Origin: Streptomyces hilarionis
Lineage (GTDB): Bacteria; Actinomycetota; Actinomycetes; Streptomycetales; Streptomycetaceae
Assembly (NCBI RefSeq): GCF_024539675.1
Contig: NZ_JAHHIT010000052.1
Span: 1-64,000, forward strand
DNA length: 64,000 nucleotides
Reading direction: 5' to 3'
Part shown: positions 9,603 to 20,560 of the stretch, piece after piece
Position numbering within the stretch: position 1 is the stretch's first letter
Layout: every line of letters begins with the position of its first letter
Position numbers and translations under genes: made by a program
The notes under the pieces: generated by a model
The model's input: only the letters and a program-made list of their open reading frames with translations
Database searches by the model: none
Told to the model about the DNA's origin: nothing

Positions 9603-9912
9603 CCCTCACCGTCTCCCCGTGATGCGTCGCCGGAAATGCGTCACAGTATGCACGAGCGTGGGAACAGCGGTTCGGGACGCCGGGCGTCGTCCGGTCGCGG
9701 GCGGCCACACCCGCACACGGGCGCCGCCGCCCCGGTCGGCCCCGTCGCCGTGCGGTCCGGCGCCGGGGTCCCGCAGGGGTCGGCGATATGCGCGGAACGG
9801 AACGCAAAGGGATAATCGAGGTGGATGTGTCCCGGGGCGCCGTGGCGCCCCCCAATCCCCCGGCCGACACGGGCCGACACGAACAGGCCGACACGAACAG
9901 GCAGGTCGAACC
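9603..9912. promoter_or_regulatory. divergent intergenic region with hairpin and 14-base tandem repeat
   Basis: 310 bases between the gamma-glutamyltransferase-like gene and a small plus-strand gene. GATAAT at 9811-9816 could be a -10 element for the small gene. In its presumed leader lie a perfect 8-base-pair hairpin GGGGCGCC-GT-GGCGCCCC (9834-9851) and a tandem repeat GGCCGACACGAACA at 9872-9885 and 9886-9899, with a 10-base partial copy at 9862-9871. No gene is seen in it. Confidence 0.5.
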
Positions 9913-10299
9913 ATGTCGAAGAAACCAGGGTCGTCCGAGCCCTCGCACGGCGGGGGCCCGAGCCGTCACGAGGGCGCCGGGCAGCACGGCTGGTCGCCCG
10001 ACGTGGACGAGACCCGTCAGCAGGACAACCCGAGCGCCCGACGCTCCTTCCACGCGGCCGAGCACGCCGGCGACAGGGGTCCCGGCCGGACCAGGTCCGC
10101 CGAGGAGACGAAGTCCGTCCCGGGCGGCACGGTCGAGAGCCGCAACGCCCGCGGGGAGGAGTACGGCGACGCCGACGAGAAGGGCCGGCGCGACACCGGG
10201 CGCAGGGGACGCGCCCAGCGCCCCAGCGGCGCCAGGGACGCCTCCGCCACGACCGGCGTCGACCCACAGGACCCGCCGGCCGGGCGGGACGGGCGCTGA
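9913..10299 (+). CDS. small hydrophilic protein of unknown function
   Basis: 128 residues, strongly hydrophilic, rich in Gly, Arg, Asp, Ser and Glu, with no hydrophobic core, signal peptide or Cys. It opens with MSKKPGSSEPSHGGGP and is probably disordered, like many stress-linked small Streptomyces proteins. Only a weak AGG precedes the ATG. Codon use supports coding, and the frame stops 9 bases before the end of hypE, with which it converges. The long leader with a hairpin and tandem repeats may control expression. No function can be assigned. Confidence 0.6.
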   Translation: MSKKPGSSEPSHGGGPSRHEGAGQHGWSPDVDETRQQDNPSARRSFHAAEHAGDRGPGRTRSAEETKSVPGGTVESRNARGEEYGDADEKGRRDTGRRGRAQRPSGARDASATTGVDPQDPPAGRDGR

Positions 10300-10308
10300 G
10301 CGCCGCCC

Positions 10309-11401
10309 TCAGCAGATCCGCGGCAGCTGCTCCCCGATCGGCAGATCGACCACCCGCGTCCCGCCCAGGCCGGTGGCGGCCACGACCATGCCGGGGTGCG
10401 CCTCCACGGCCTCGCCGATGATCGCGGACTGCGCGCCCAGCGGATGCGCGCGCATCGCCTCCAGGACGGCGTCGGCGTGCTCGCGCGGGACGAAGGCCAC
10501 CAGCTTGCCCTCGTTGGCGATGTACATGGGGTCCAGGCCGAGGATGGCGCAGGCGTTGGCCACCGCGGGCGGCACCGGCACGTCGCGCTCGCGGACGACC
10601 ACCCCGGCGCCCGAGGCGGCCGCGATCTCGTTGAGCGAGGCGGCCAGGCCGCCCCGGGTGGGATCGCGCAGCACGTGCAGATCCGGGGTGACGCCGAGCA
10701 TCGCGTCGACCAGGCCGCCGAGCGCCGCGCAGTCGCTCTGGACCTCCACCCCGAACTCCAGGCCCTCGCGCACGCTCATGACCGCCACGCCGTGCGCGCC
10801 GATGGCGCCGCTGACGATCACGACGTCGCCCGGGACGACCCGCTGCGGGCGCAGGTCGACGCCCGCGGGGACGAGGCCGACGCCCGCGGTGTTGACGTAG
10901 ATCCCGTCGCCGTGCCCGGCCTCGACCACCTTGGTGTCGCCGGTGGCCACCTCGACCCCGGCGGTGCGGGCGGCCGCGCCCAGCGCCTCGGCCACCCGCC
11001 GGACCACGTCCAGCTCGACGCCCTCCTCCAGGATGAACCCGCAGGAGAGGTAGGCGGCACGGGCTCCGCTCATGGCGAGGTCGTTGACGGTGCCGTTGAC
11101 CGCCAGGTCACCGATGCTGCCGCCGGGGAAGAACAGCGGCCGCACCACGTAGGAGTCGGTGGAGAACGCCAGCCGGGCGCCCCCGAGGGAGAGGACGGCG
11201 GCGTCGCCGAGCTGCGCCAGGGCCTCGCCGCCGTAGGCGGGGGCGAAGATCTGCTGGACCAGCTCGGCGGAGAGGACTCCCCCGCCGCCGTGGCCCATGA
11301 CGACGCGGGGCCGGTCACGGACCGGCGCCGGGCACGTCCAGGCTTCCAGGTCGAGGACGGGGGCCGGTGCCGGGGCGGGGAGACCGGTGGTGTCCGTGGT
11401 G

Positions 11402-11409
<8 letters not shown>
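10309..11409 (-). CDS. hypE: hydrogenase maturation protein HypE
   Basis: 366 residues. HypE dehydrates a thiocarboxamide on its own C-terminal Cys to make the cyanide ligands of the [NiFe] iron. The protein ends exactly in the diagnostic PRIC tail carrying that Cys. The PurM-like ATP-binding N-terminal half includes [19 protein letters not shown], and the C-terminal half has [15 protein letters not shown]. The start appears to be a TTG at 11409, overlapping hypD by 8 bases, with GGGAGG 9 bases upstream. It is the last gene of the hydrogenase operon and receives the carbamoyl group from HypF. Confidence 0.96.
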
Positions 11410-12525
<1,116 letters not shown>

Positions 12526-12529
<4 letters not shown>

Positions 12530-12831
12530 TTCCGCGCCTCCCGCACCGCGTCCTCGTCGGCCCCGACTGCCGCCGCCGCTTCCCAGGGATCGCCGAACTC
12601 CTCCTGGAGCATGCCGAGTTCGGCGAAGAGTTCGAGCGTCTGCCGCGCCGACTCCTCATCCAGCCGTTGCAGGGCGAAGCCGACGTGGACGATCGCGTAC
12701 TCGCCGACCCGGAGGTCGGGCAGGTACTCCAGGCACACCTCCTTGACCACGCCGCCGAAGTCGACGGTGGCCATCCGGGTACCGTCCCGCTCCTCGATGT
12801 CCAGCACTCTGCCGGGTACCGCCAGGCACAT
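12526..12831 (-). CDS. hypC: hydrogenase maturation chaperone HypC
   Basis: 101 residues, the usual size. It begins [14 protein letters not shown]; Cys2 is the residue that carries the iron unit and contacts the large subunit. The OB-fold core continues through [38 protein letters not shown] precedes the ATG. It overlaps hypD by 4 bases and follows hypF by 68 bases. HypC shuttles the Fe(CN)2CO precursor from HypD to the hydrogenase large subunit. Confidence 0.97.
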
Positions 12832-12899
12832 GGGCCTCTCCTCGCCGTCGGTCGCGCGTTGCCAGGTCGGGTGGTGCAGTCGGGTGGCCGGCCGGGTGC

Positions 12900-15292
<2,393 letters not shown>

Positions 15293-15296
<4 letters not shown>

Positions 15297-16048
15297 GGGT
15301 GGGTGTGGGCCATCGTGGCGGCGGCCTCCGGGTGCGCGTGCGGGTGACCGGCGCGGGTGTGCGTGCCGGCCATGACGGGCGCGTGGACGGGCGCGCCGTC
15401 CGCGGCCGCCAGCGCCCGGTCGAGCAGCGCGCCGACCCCCTGCGCCCGGCGCGCCGAGGTCAGGATCACCTCGACTCCCGGGTTCACCTGCTCCACGTTG
15501 GCGCGGAAGGCGTCCTCGTCGAACTCGACGGCCTGGGCGATGTCGGTCTTGGTGATCACGACGAGGTGGGCGAGCCCGAAGGCGGTGGGGTACTTGAGCG
15601 GCTTGTCCTCGCCCTCCGTCACGGAGGCGAGCGCGACCCGAAGCGTCTCCCCGAGGTCGTAGGAGGCCGGGCAGACCAGGTTGCCGACGTTCTCCACGAA
15701 CAGCAGCCGGGTGCCGTCGGGCAGCCACCCGTCCAGGTGCCCGGCGAGCATCCCCGCCTCCAGATGGCACAGCCCGTCGGTGAGCACCTGTTTGACCGGG
15801 ACGCCCGAACGGGCCAGGCGCGCCGCGTCGTTCTCGGTGGCGAGGTCGGCGCTGAGCGCCGCGACGGGAACGGACCGCTCCCGCGCCCGCAGCAGTTCGC
15901 GTTCCAGCAGCGCGGTCTTGCCGCTGCCCGGACTGGACAGCAGGTTGACGACCGCGGTGCCGCGGTCCGCGAGCCGGGCGCGCAGTTCGTCGGCGCTCGC
16001 GTCGTTCTTCGCGAGCACGGCCTGGCGCAGGTCGACGACACGGCACAT
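15293..16048 (-). CDS. hypB: hydrogenase nickel incorporation GTPase HypB
   Basis: 251 residues. HypB is the GTPase that delivers nickel to the large subunit with HypA. The P-loop is NLLSSPGSGKTALLE, the switch region contains ENVGNLVCPASYDLGE (invariant Cys of the dimer metal site), and the specificity motif is VVITKTDIA. The His-rich segment lies at the C-terminus (THTRAGHPHAHPEAAATMAHTHP) instead of the usual N-terminal position, and may serve nickel storage. It begins 3 bases after hypA and overlaps hypF by 4 bases. Confidence 0.96.
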
Positions 16049-16051
16049 GGT

Positions 16052-16450
16052 TCAGCGCTCCTCGGACAGCGGTTCGCGGGTGGTCGCGCACGCGGGGCCG
16101 CCGTCCACCCAGTGCACGTCGGCGATCTGCAGCTCCCGGCCCGCGAGGAGCTCGGTGTCCGTCCCCCCGCAGACCGGGCAGGTCAGCCGGGGCGGCATGC
16201 CGACGGCCCATTCGTGGGCGTGGGGCGAGCAGCGGGCCCGCCCCGGCACGGCCTCGGTGACGAGTTCGGCGCCTTCCAGCAGGGTTCCGGCGCAGACCAG
16301 TTCGAAGCAGAAGGCGAGCGCGTCGGGGACGACGCCGGCCAGTTCGCCCACCAGGAGCCGGACCGACCGCACCGCCGTGACGTCACCGGCCCGCTCGGCG
16401 GCTTCTGCCACCTGGTCGACGACGGCCAGCGCGACGGACATCTCGTGCAT
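16052..16450 (-). CDS. hypA: hydrogenase nickel metallochaperone HypA (variant zinc site)
   Basis: 132 residues. The N-terminus MHEMSVALAVVDQV keeps His2, the nickel ligand. The zinc domain is unusual. The second pair is canonical (CPVCGG), but the first, normally CxxC, reads C-S-P-H followed by AHEW, so it is CxxH. His may replace Cys as zinc ligand, or zinc affinity may be reduced. GGAGAC precedes the ATG at 16450. It hands nickel to HypB, whose gene starts 3 bases later. 140 bases separate it from the upstream small gene. Confidence 0.93.
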   Translation of the reverse strand: MHEMSVALAVVDQVAEAAERAGDVTAVRSVRLLVGELAGVVPDALAFCFELVCAGTLLEGAELVTEAVPGRARCSPHAHEWAVGMPPRLTCPVCGGTDTELLAGRELQIADVHWVDGGPACATTREPLSEER

Positions 16451-16568
16451 GGGTCTCCGTCCTCGCGCGGGCTGCCTCCGGTCGGCCTTCATTAGAGGCG
16501 TGCGCCGCCGGGTCGCACGGCCCGGCGCGCCGTCGCCGACCGGCGGGTACGCCGTTCGACGCAACGGG

Positions 16569-16590
16569 ACGGCGCCGCGGCGGGCGCCGT
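16569..16590 (-). terminator. hairpin right after the 34-residue peptide gene
   Basis: Perfect 8-base-pair inverted repeat ACGGCGCC (16569-16576) and GGCGCCGT (16583-16590) with a 6-base loop, directly abutting the stop codon at 16591. There is no T-run. A second candidate stem CGCCGGG/CCCGGCG lies at 16506-16527. It divides the structural/accessory block from hypA and could act as a partial terminator or RNA-stability element, lowering hyp expression relative to the structural genes. Confidence 0.5.
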
Positions 16591-16695
16591 TCACATCCGT
16601 CGGATCCGCAGATAGCGCCGCACGTCGGGAAGCACCTCGACGCCGAGGGCCACCAGGGCCGCCAGGGCCGCACCGCCGATGACGAACTTCTTCAT
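16591..16695 (-). CDS. 34-residue membrane peptide, DUF6893-like
   Basis: A very small protein: MKKFVIGGAALAALVALGVE, then VLPDVRRYLRIRRM. It has one hydrophobic helix (residues ~4-20) followed by a basic amphipathic tail, so it is probably membrane-inserted with the Arg-rich tail in the cytoplasm. It resembles the DUF6893 small proteins of Streptomyces, recalled from memory. Its ATG overlaps the protease stop by 4 bases (ATGA), with GAGGAG and GACGGG upstream. Its place inside the operon suggests a role in anchoring or assembling the hydrogenase; that is inference. Confidence 0.72.
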   Translation of the reverse strand: MKKFVIGGAALAALVALGVEVLPDVRRYLRIRRM

Positions 16696-17258
16696 CCCGT
16701 CTCTCCTCGTGTCGAGATCCCGCCGGCCGTGGCCCGCGGCGCGGACTCTCCCGGCCCGCCGTCGTGCAGCAGCTCTTCGATCAGCCGGACGGCCTCCGGC
16801 ACGGCGTCGGACACCGGCGCGCTGAGGCCGACGCCCTCGTCCACCGAGGCCGGTTCGCATCCGACGACCAGGACGCGTCGCGGTGGTTCGCCGCCCGTCC
16901 CGGCGCACAGGGTGCCCAGCAGGGCGAGGACGGCGTCGGGGGTCATCCGGTGGCCGTCCAGCGCGGGCGCGGGCGGCGCGGGGCTCGCGCCGCCGAGGTC
17001 GTGTTCGATCACGTACAGCGTGCCGGGGGCTTCGCCGCGCGCCGTGGCGTCCACCAGGACGAGGGTGTCGTAGCCGTCCAGGAGCTGGTAGGCGAGGTGC
17101 ACTCCGCGCACGCCGACGTCCACGACCTCGACGTGCGCGGGCAGTCGGCGTCCGGCCAGTCGGCGGGCGGTCTCCACGCCGAAGCCGTCGTCGCAGAGGA
17201 AGACGTTGCCGATGCCCGCCACGAGCGTCCGGGGGCGGGCCGGTGGGGAGGGGTTCAT
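16692..17258 (-). CDS. hydrogenase maturation protease (HyaD/HycI family)
   Basis: 188 residues. The family cuts the C-terminal tail from the large subunit once nickel is in place. The signature GIGNVFLCDDGFGVETARRL provides the Asp/Glu nickel-sensing site, and a second acidic position lies in VEVVDVGVRGVHLAYQLL. VLVDATARGEAPGT and VLVVGCEPASVDEGVGLS are also conserved. The substrate should be the large subunit at 20557-22338, whose tail follows His570. It is coupled by ATGA overlaps to the genes on both sides. Confidence 0.92.
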   Translation of the reverse strand: MNPSPPARPRTLVAGIGNVFLCDDGFGVETARRLAGRRLPAHVEVVDVGVRGVHLAYQLLDGYDTLVLVDATARGEAPGTLYVIEHDLGGASPAPPAPALDGHRMTPDAVLALLGTLCAGTGGEPPRRVLVVGCEPASVDEGVGLSAPVSDAVPEAVRLIEELLHDGGPGESAPRATAGGISTRGETG

Positions 17259-18685
17259 GCGCCGTCCTCCAGCGGGGTGACCTCGTCGGGCTGGAAGTAC
17301 AGGAAGCGTCCCTGCTCGCGGCGGATGTCGGCGCCCGGGTCGCCCTCGACCGTGACCGCCAGGTGCACGGCGCCGTCGACGTCGTGCAGCACCGCCTCGA
17401 CCGTCGCGGTGCGGCCGTGCAGGAAGATGTCCTGCGCGTCGGTGCGGCGCCGGCCCGGGCGCAGCTGGACGCGGCTGCCCTTGCCCACCCGTCGGCCGTC
17501 CACCGCGACGTGGTCGCGCGCCGGGTCGAAGCCCGCCTCGCTCGCGGGGTCCCACCAGGGGGTGTCGGGGCGCCGCACCCCGTGCTCGTCGGGGAAGCCG
17601 TCGTCCGGGGCGGCGGGGCCCGGGCCGGTCGCCTCGCGCAGCCCGCGCACCGCTCCGTGCAGGCGTTCCAGCACCTCGGGGGGCATCGAGTCCGCCAGCT
17701 CGATCACGGCGGCCGCCCGCTCGTCGGTGCCCCTGGCCTCGCGTTTCTCCTCGTCGGTGAGGGCCGCGGTGCGCAGGGCGAGGATCTCGTCGATCTCGGT
17801 GGCGTCGTAGAGCGCGCCGGGGCTCTCCGGCGCGATGGCCGGATGGTCCTCCAGGATGATCGGCGAGGACAGCACGAGGTCGGCGCTGCCCCGCTCGCCG
17901 GCGAGCACGGGCCAGGTGTGCAGGTTGCGGCAGGCGGCGACCGCGCCCCTGGCCCACTCGGGGGGGTCGGTCATCGACAGGAAGGATCCGGCGCTGAGGG
18001 CCATGAGCGTGTGGGTCGCCACCAGCGAGTGCGGCAGCGCCGCGTCCCGGCCGGCCTCACCGCCGTCGGGCGGCGTCCAGGCGCTGGTGTTCTCGACGAC
18101 GGCGGTCAGCCGCACGGCCCGGTAGGGGCCGTCGAGTTCGCGGGCGGACAGCCGGACGGTGCCGCAGGCCTCCTCCCACCGCCGCAGCAGGCGGCCCACC
18201 GTGCGGCCGGCCGCGTCCAGGACGGGTCGGGCGTCCTCCCCGGCGGGCCGCCGGAAGGGTACGGCGACGCCGTCGCCGAAGAGGTCGTCCACCGGGGCGA
18301 CCACCTCGACGCGCTCCTCGGCCCCCTCGTCCCAGGGCATCAGCACCCGGTCGTCGAGGCGGAGTTCGCCGACCGTGTCGAAGCCGCCGTCCGGGCGGGC
18401 CCGCTGCACGGTGCGCCGCCGGGCGCGCAGGAAGCGCACCTCGACGGAGAGGGTCGCGCCGGCCGCCGGCTCCATCAGGCACTCGGTGTGCTGGAAGTCG
18501 TGCTCCTCGCACTCGGCGCCCCAGCCGGGCGGCACCAGCACCCCGAACTGCCAGCGCAGCCGGTTCTTCGCCGCCGAGGCCCGGTAGGGGTAGAGCACAT
18601 AGCCCTCGAACAGGACGGCGTCGGCGACCTGCCGGGCGAGGGCGAATCGCGCCTGCGTCGCGGAGGCGAACGCGGTGACGGTCAC
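17255..18685 (-). CDS. conserved hydrogenase-cluster protein, 476 residues, function unknown
   Basis: 476 residues with no recognised catalytic domain. An N-terminal alpha/beta region (VLFEGYVLYPYRASAAKNRLRWQFGV, then GAECEEHDFQHTECL) is followed by a long middle section. The compact C-terminal part (~395-476) has VGKGSRVQLRPGRRRTDAQD and DIRREQGRFLYFQPDEVTPL, which reads like a small beta-barrel. The GTG start at 18685 overlaps the DUF6084-like stop by 4 bases, and its own stop overlaps the protease ATG. Tight coupling to structural and maturation genes suggests a part in assembly or electron transfer of this hydrogenase class. No function is established. Confidence 0.75.
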   Translation of the reverse strand: MTVTAFASATQARFALARQVADAVLFEGYVLYPYRASAAKNRLRWQFGVLVPPGWGAECEEHDFQHTECLMEPAAGATLSVEVRFLRARRRTVQRARPDGGFDTVGELRLDDRVLMPWDEGAEERVEVVAPVDDLFGDGVAVPFRRPAGEDARPVLDAAGRTVGRLLRRWEEACGTVRLSARELDGPYRAVRLTAVVENTSAWTPPDGGEAGRDAALPHSLVATHTLMALSAGSFLSMTDPPEWARGAVAACRNLHTWPVLAGERGSADLVLSSPIILEDHPAIAPESPGALYDATEIDEILALRTAALTDEEKREARGTDERAAAVIELADSMPPEVLERLHGAVRGLREATGPGPAAPDDGFPDEHGVRRPDTPWWDPASEAGFDPARDHVAVDGRRVGKGSRVQLRPGRRRTDAQDIFLHGRTATVEAVLHDVDGAVHLAVTVEGDPGADIRREQGRFLYFQPDEVTPLEDGA

Positions 18686-19374
18686 GGGTCCGTCCTTCCG
18701 GTGGTGCCGGTGAGCGCGCGCAGCGGGTCGCTGCGGGGCGCCTCCGAGGCGCGGCCGTCGTCCAGGAGGGCCTGCAAGGTGGCCTCCCAGGAGGGCAGGG
18801 CGCGCCGGGAGCGGTAGGCGAGCAGGGCGTCCATGGTGTCGCTCGGCAGCCGGATCCAGCCGCAGCCGGGGAAGTGCTGCTCGACCATCTCCCGCCAGGT
18901 CGCCACCGGCATCCGGAAGGCGGCCTCCCGGTCCCACGGCACCGGTTCGACCCGGAAGCCGCCGGCTCCGGTGAACGCCGTGCCGGAGAACAGCATCAGC
19001 AGCGGGACCTCGCCGCCCGCGAGGGCGGTGAGGTAGCGGGTGGCCGCGATGTCCATGTCGTAGGTGCACGGCACCACCAGGTCGGTCTCGGTCTCGCCGG
19101 TGAAACCGGGGACCATCAGGGCGACTTGGGCGAACTGCACCGGTTGCAGGGTGCTGCCCCAGCGGGAGCGCTCGCCGAAGAGGTCCGCCAGTCCGTCCGC
19201 CTCGGCCGCGTCGTAGCCGCGGCGGGCGGGCTCGACGCGCAGCTGGCAGCGCAGCGCGAGCGCGTGCACGGGGGTGTCGCCGGACGCGGTGATGCGCAGC
19301 CGGAAGACGAGGGTCGGCCCGGCGGCGTAGCGGTCGGCGCGCACGCCCGTGCAGGCGAAAGAGAACTCGGTCAC
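18682..19374 (-). CDS. DUF6084-like hydrogenase-cluster protein
   Basis: 230 residues, soluble. It begins TEFSFACTGVRADRYAAGPT and contains a beta-rich segment LVFRLRITASGDTPVHALALRCQLRVEP, then LVVPCTYDMDIAATRYL and a C-terminal helical region. It matches my memory of the DUF6084 family found beside actinobacterial hydrogenase genes. The GTG start at 19374 overlaps the upstream stop by 4 bases. The beta-sandwich-like N-terminus might bind partner protein; no active site is recognisable. Confidence 0.7.
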   Translation of the reverse strand: MTEFSFACTGVRADRYAAGPTLVFRLRITASGDTPVHALALRCQLRVEPARRGYDAAEADGLADLFGERSRWGSTLQPVQFAQVALMVPGFTGETETDLVVPCTYDMDIAATRYLTALAGGEVPLLMLFSGTAFTGAGGFRVEPVPWDREAAFRMPVATWREMVEQHFPGCGWIRLPSDTMDALLAYRSRRALPSWEATLQALLDDGRASEAPRSDPLRALTGTTGRTDP

Positions 19375-20027
19375 GGGCGCGCCTCCTCGTCGACGGGCCT
19401 GACACGTCGGGCGACGTCCGCGAAGAACGCGTCGAGCGCGGCGCGCGCCTCGGCCCCGCCGTCGAAGCCCTGCCACAACAGGCGCATGCGGCCGACGAGT
19501 TCGTAGCAGACGTCAACGGGTACGAGGTGGCACTCGAAGCGGCCGTCGGTGCGGCGCAGCAGCAGTGCCTCCACGTCGGGTTCGAGGAGTGCGGCGAGGG
19601 GGCTGCTTCCGAGGACGGCCGTCCAGGTGGCCGGTTCGAGTTCGCTCTCGGTGGCTCCGGCCGGGCTCGGGTAGAGGGCGACGAGCCGGTCGAGCGCCGC
19701 GTTGCGGAACAGGAAGGCGACGCCGACGGGGATCTGCAGGGCGTCCCAGGTGCTCTCGTCGAGGCGGTGACCGGGGTCGGTGAGGTAGCGGGCCGGGACC
19801 GTGCGGAAGCGGCCCGCGGCCGCGCCCGGCTGTTCCATCAGCAGGGCGCAGGCGGCGCAGGCGCAGACCAGGGCGCGCTTCTCGGTGTCGACCAGGTGGC
19901 GGTGGTCGGCCTCGGACACGGTCGCCGCGCACAGTTCGCACCGCTCGGGCCGGGGCGTGCGCTCGGTGCGGAACCGGCGCAGGCCTGCGGGGCGCGCGTG
20001 CCGGGCGGGCGCCGGGGAGGCGCTCAC
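19371..20027 (-). CDS. DUF5947-like hydrogenase-cluster protein with Cys motifs
   Basis: 218 residues. Near the N-terminus, RCELCAATVSEADHRHLVD and then CACAACALL give a C-x2-C ... C-x-C-x2-C arrangement, suggesting a bound metal or iron-sulfur cluster. The rest is alpha/beta, with WTAVLGSSPLAALLEPDVEALL and HLVPVDVCYELVGRMRLLW. It resembles DUF5947, recalled from memory. It is GTG-started at 20027 and overlaps the NifU-like stop by 4 bases. The Cys set next to a NifU-like gene makes iron-sulfur handling or electron relay a reasonable inference. Confidence 0.72.
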   Translation of the reverse strand: MSASPAPARHARPAGLRRFRTERTPRPERCELCAATVSEADHRHLVDTEKRALVCACAACALLMEQPGAAAGRFRTVPARYLTDPGHRLDESTWDALQIPVGVAFLFRNAALDRLVALYPSPAGATESELEPATWTAVLGSSPLAALLEPDVEALLLRRTDGRFECHLVPVDVCYELVGRMRLLWQGFDGGAEARAALDAFFADVARRVRPVDEEARP

Positions 20028-20560
20028 CTGGTGCCCGTCGGCGCCGGGCCGGTGCCGATCTGGAGGAGGGCGGGCCCGGCGGGCGCGGTCTGCACCTCGA
20101 CGTCCGTGACCTCGGGTGCGAAGCAGGCGAGGGCCGCCCGCGCGGCTTCCCGGGCGCCCGCGCCGGAGCCGCAGCCGCAGCCGCCGGCCTCCCGGGCCCG
20201 CAGGGTCAGCGCGCCGCTCTCCTCGTCGAACTCCACGACGTCCAGGGCGTGTTCGCGGACGCTGTCCAGGGCCCGGGCGATGCGCGTGTCGCGGTCCTCG
20301 GGGTGCAGGTCGTGCAGGACGAGCAGGCTCGCGACGAGTTCGTCGCCGAGCAGGCGGGCCGACGGGTCGCCCGGAGCGTCGGCCAGCAGGTGCAGGGTGC
20401 GGGCCAGGCCGGCGCCGTAGAAGTCCATGAGGGAGCGGACCAGTTCCTCGGCGGCCGCGGCGGCGGCCGGGTCGCTCCCGGCCAGCCGGTCCAGCACCTC
20501 CTCGACCCGGCGTCCGGTCCGTTCGGCGTCGACGGGTCGCGCCGCCGTCGGCGCGCTCAT
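20024..20560 (-). CDS. NifU-like iron-sulfur scaffold protein
   Basis: 178 residues. The C-terminal half resembles the NifU C-terminal domain but carries the Cys motif EAGGCGCGSG (C-x-C) rather than CxxC. An N-terminal helical region (LDRLAGSDPAAAAAAEELVRS) precedes it. The ATG at 20560 overlaps the large-subunit stop by 4 bases. In this cluster it probably helps assemble or insert iron-sulfur clusters of the small subunit, or acts as a relay. Confidence 0.78.
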   Translation of the reverse strand: MSAPTAARPVDAERTGRRVEEVLDRLAGSDPAAAAAAEELVRSLMDFYGAGLARTLHLLADAPGDPSARLLGDELVASLLVLHDLHPEDRDTRIARALDSVREHALDVVEFDEESGALTLRAREAGGCGCGSGAGAREAARAALACFAPEVTDVEVQTAPAGPALLQIGTGPAPTGTR

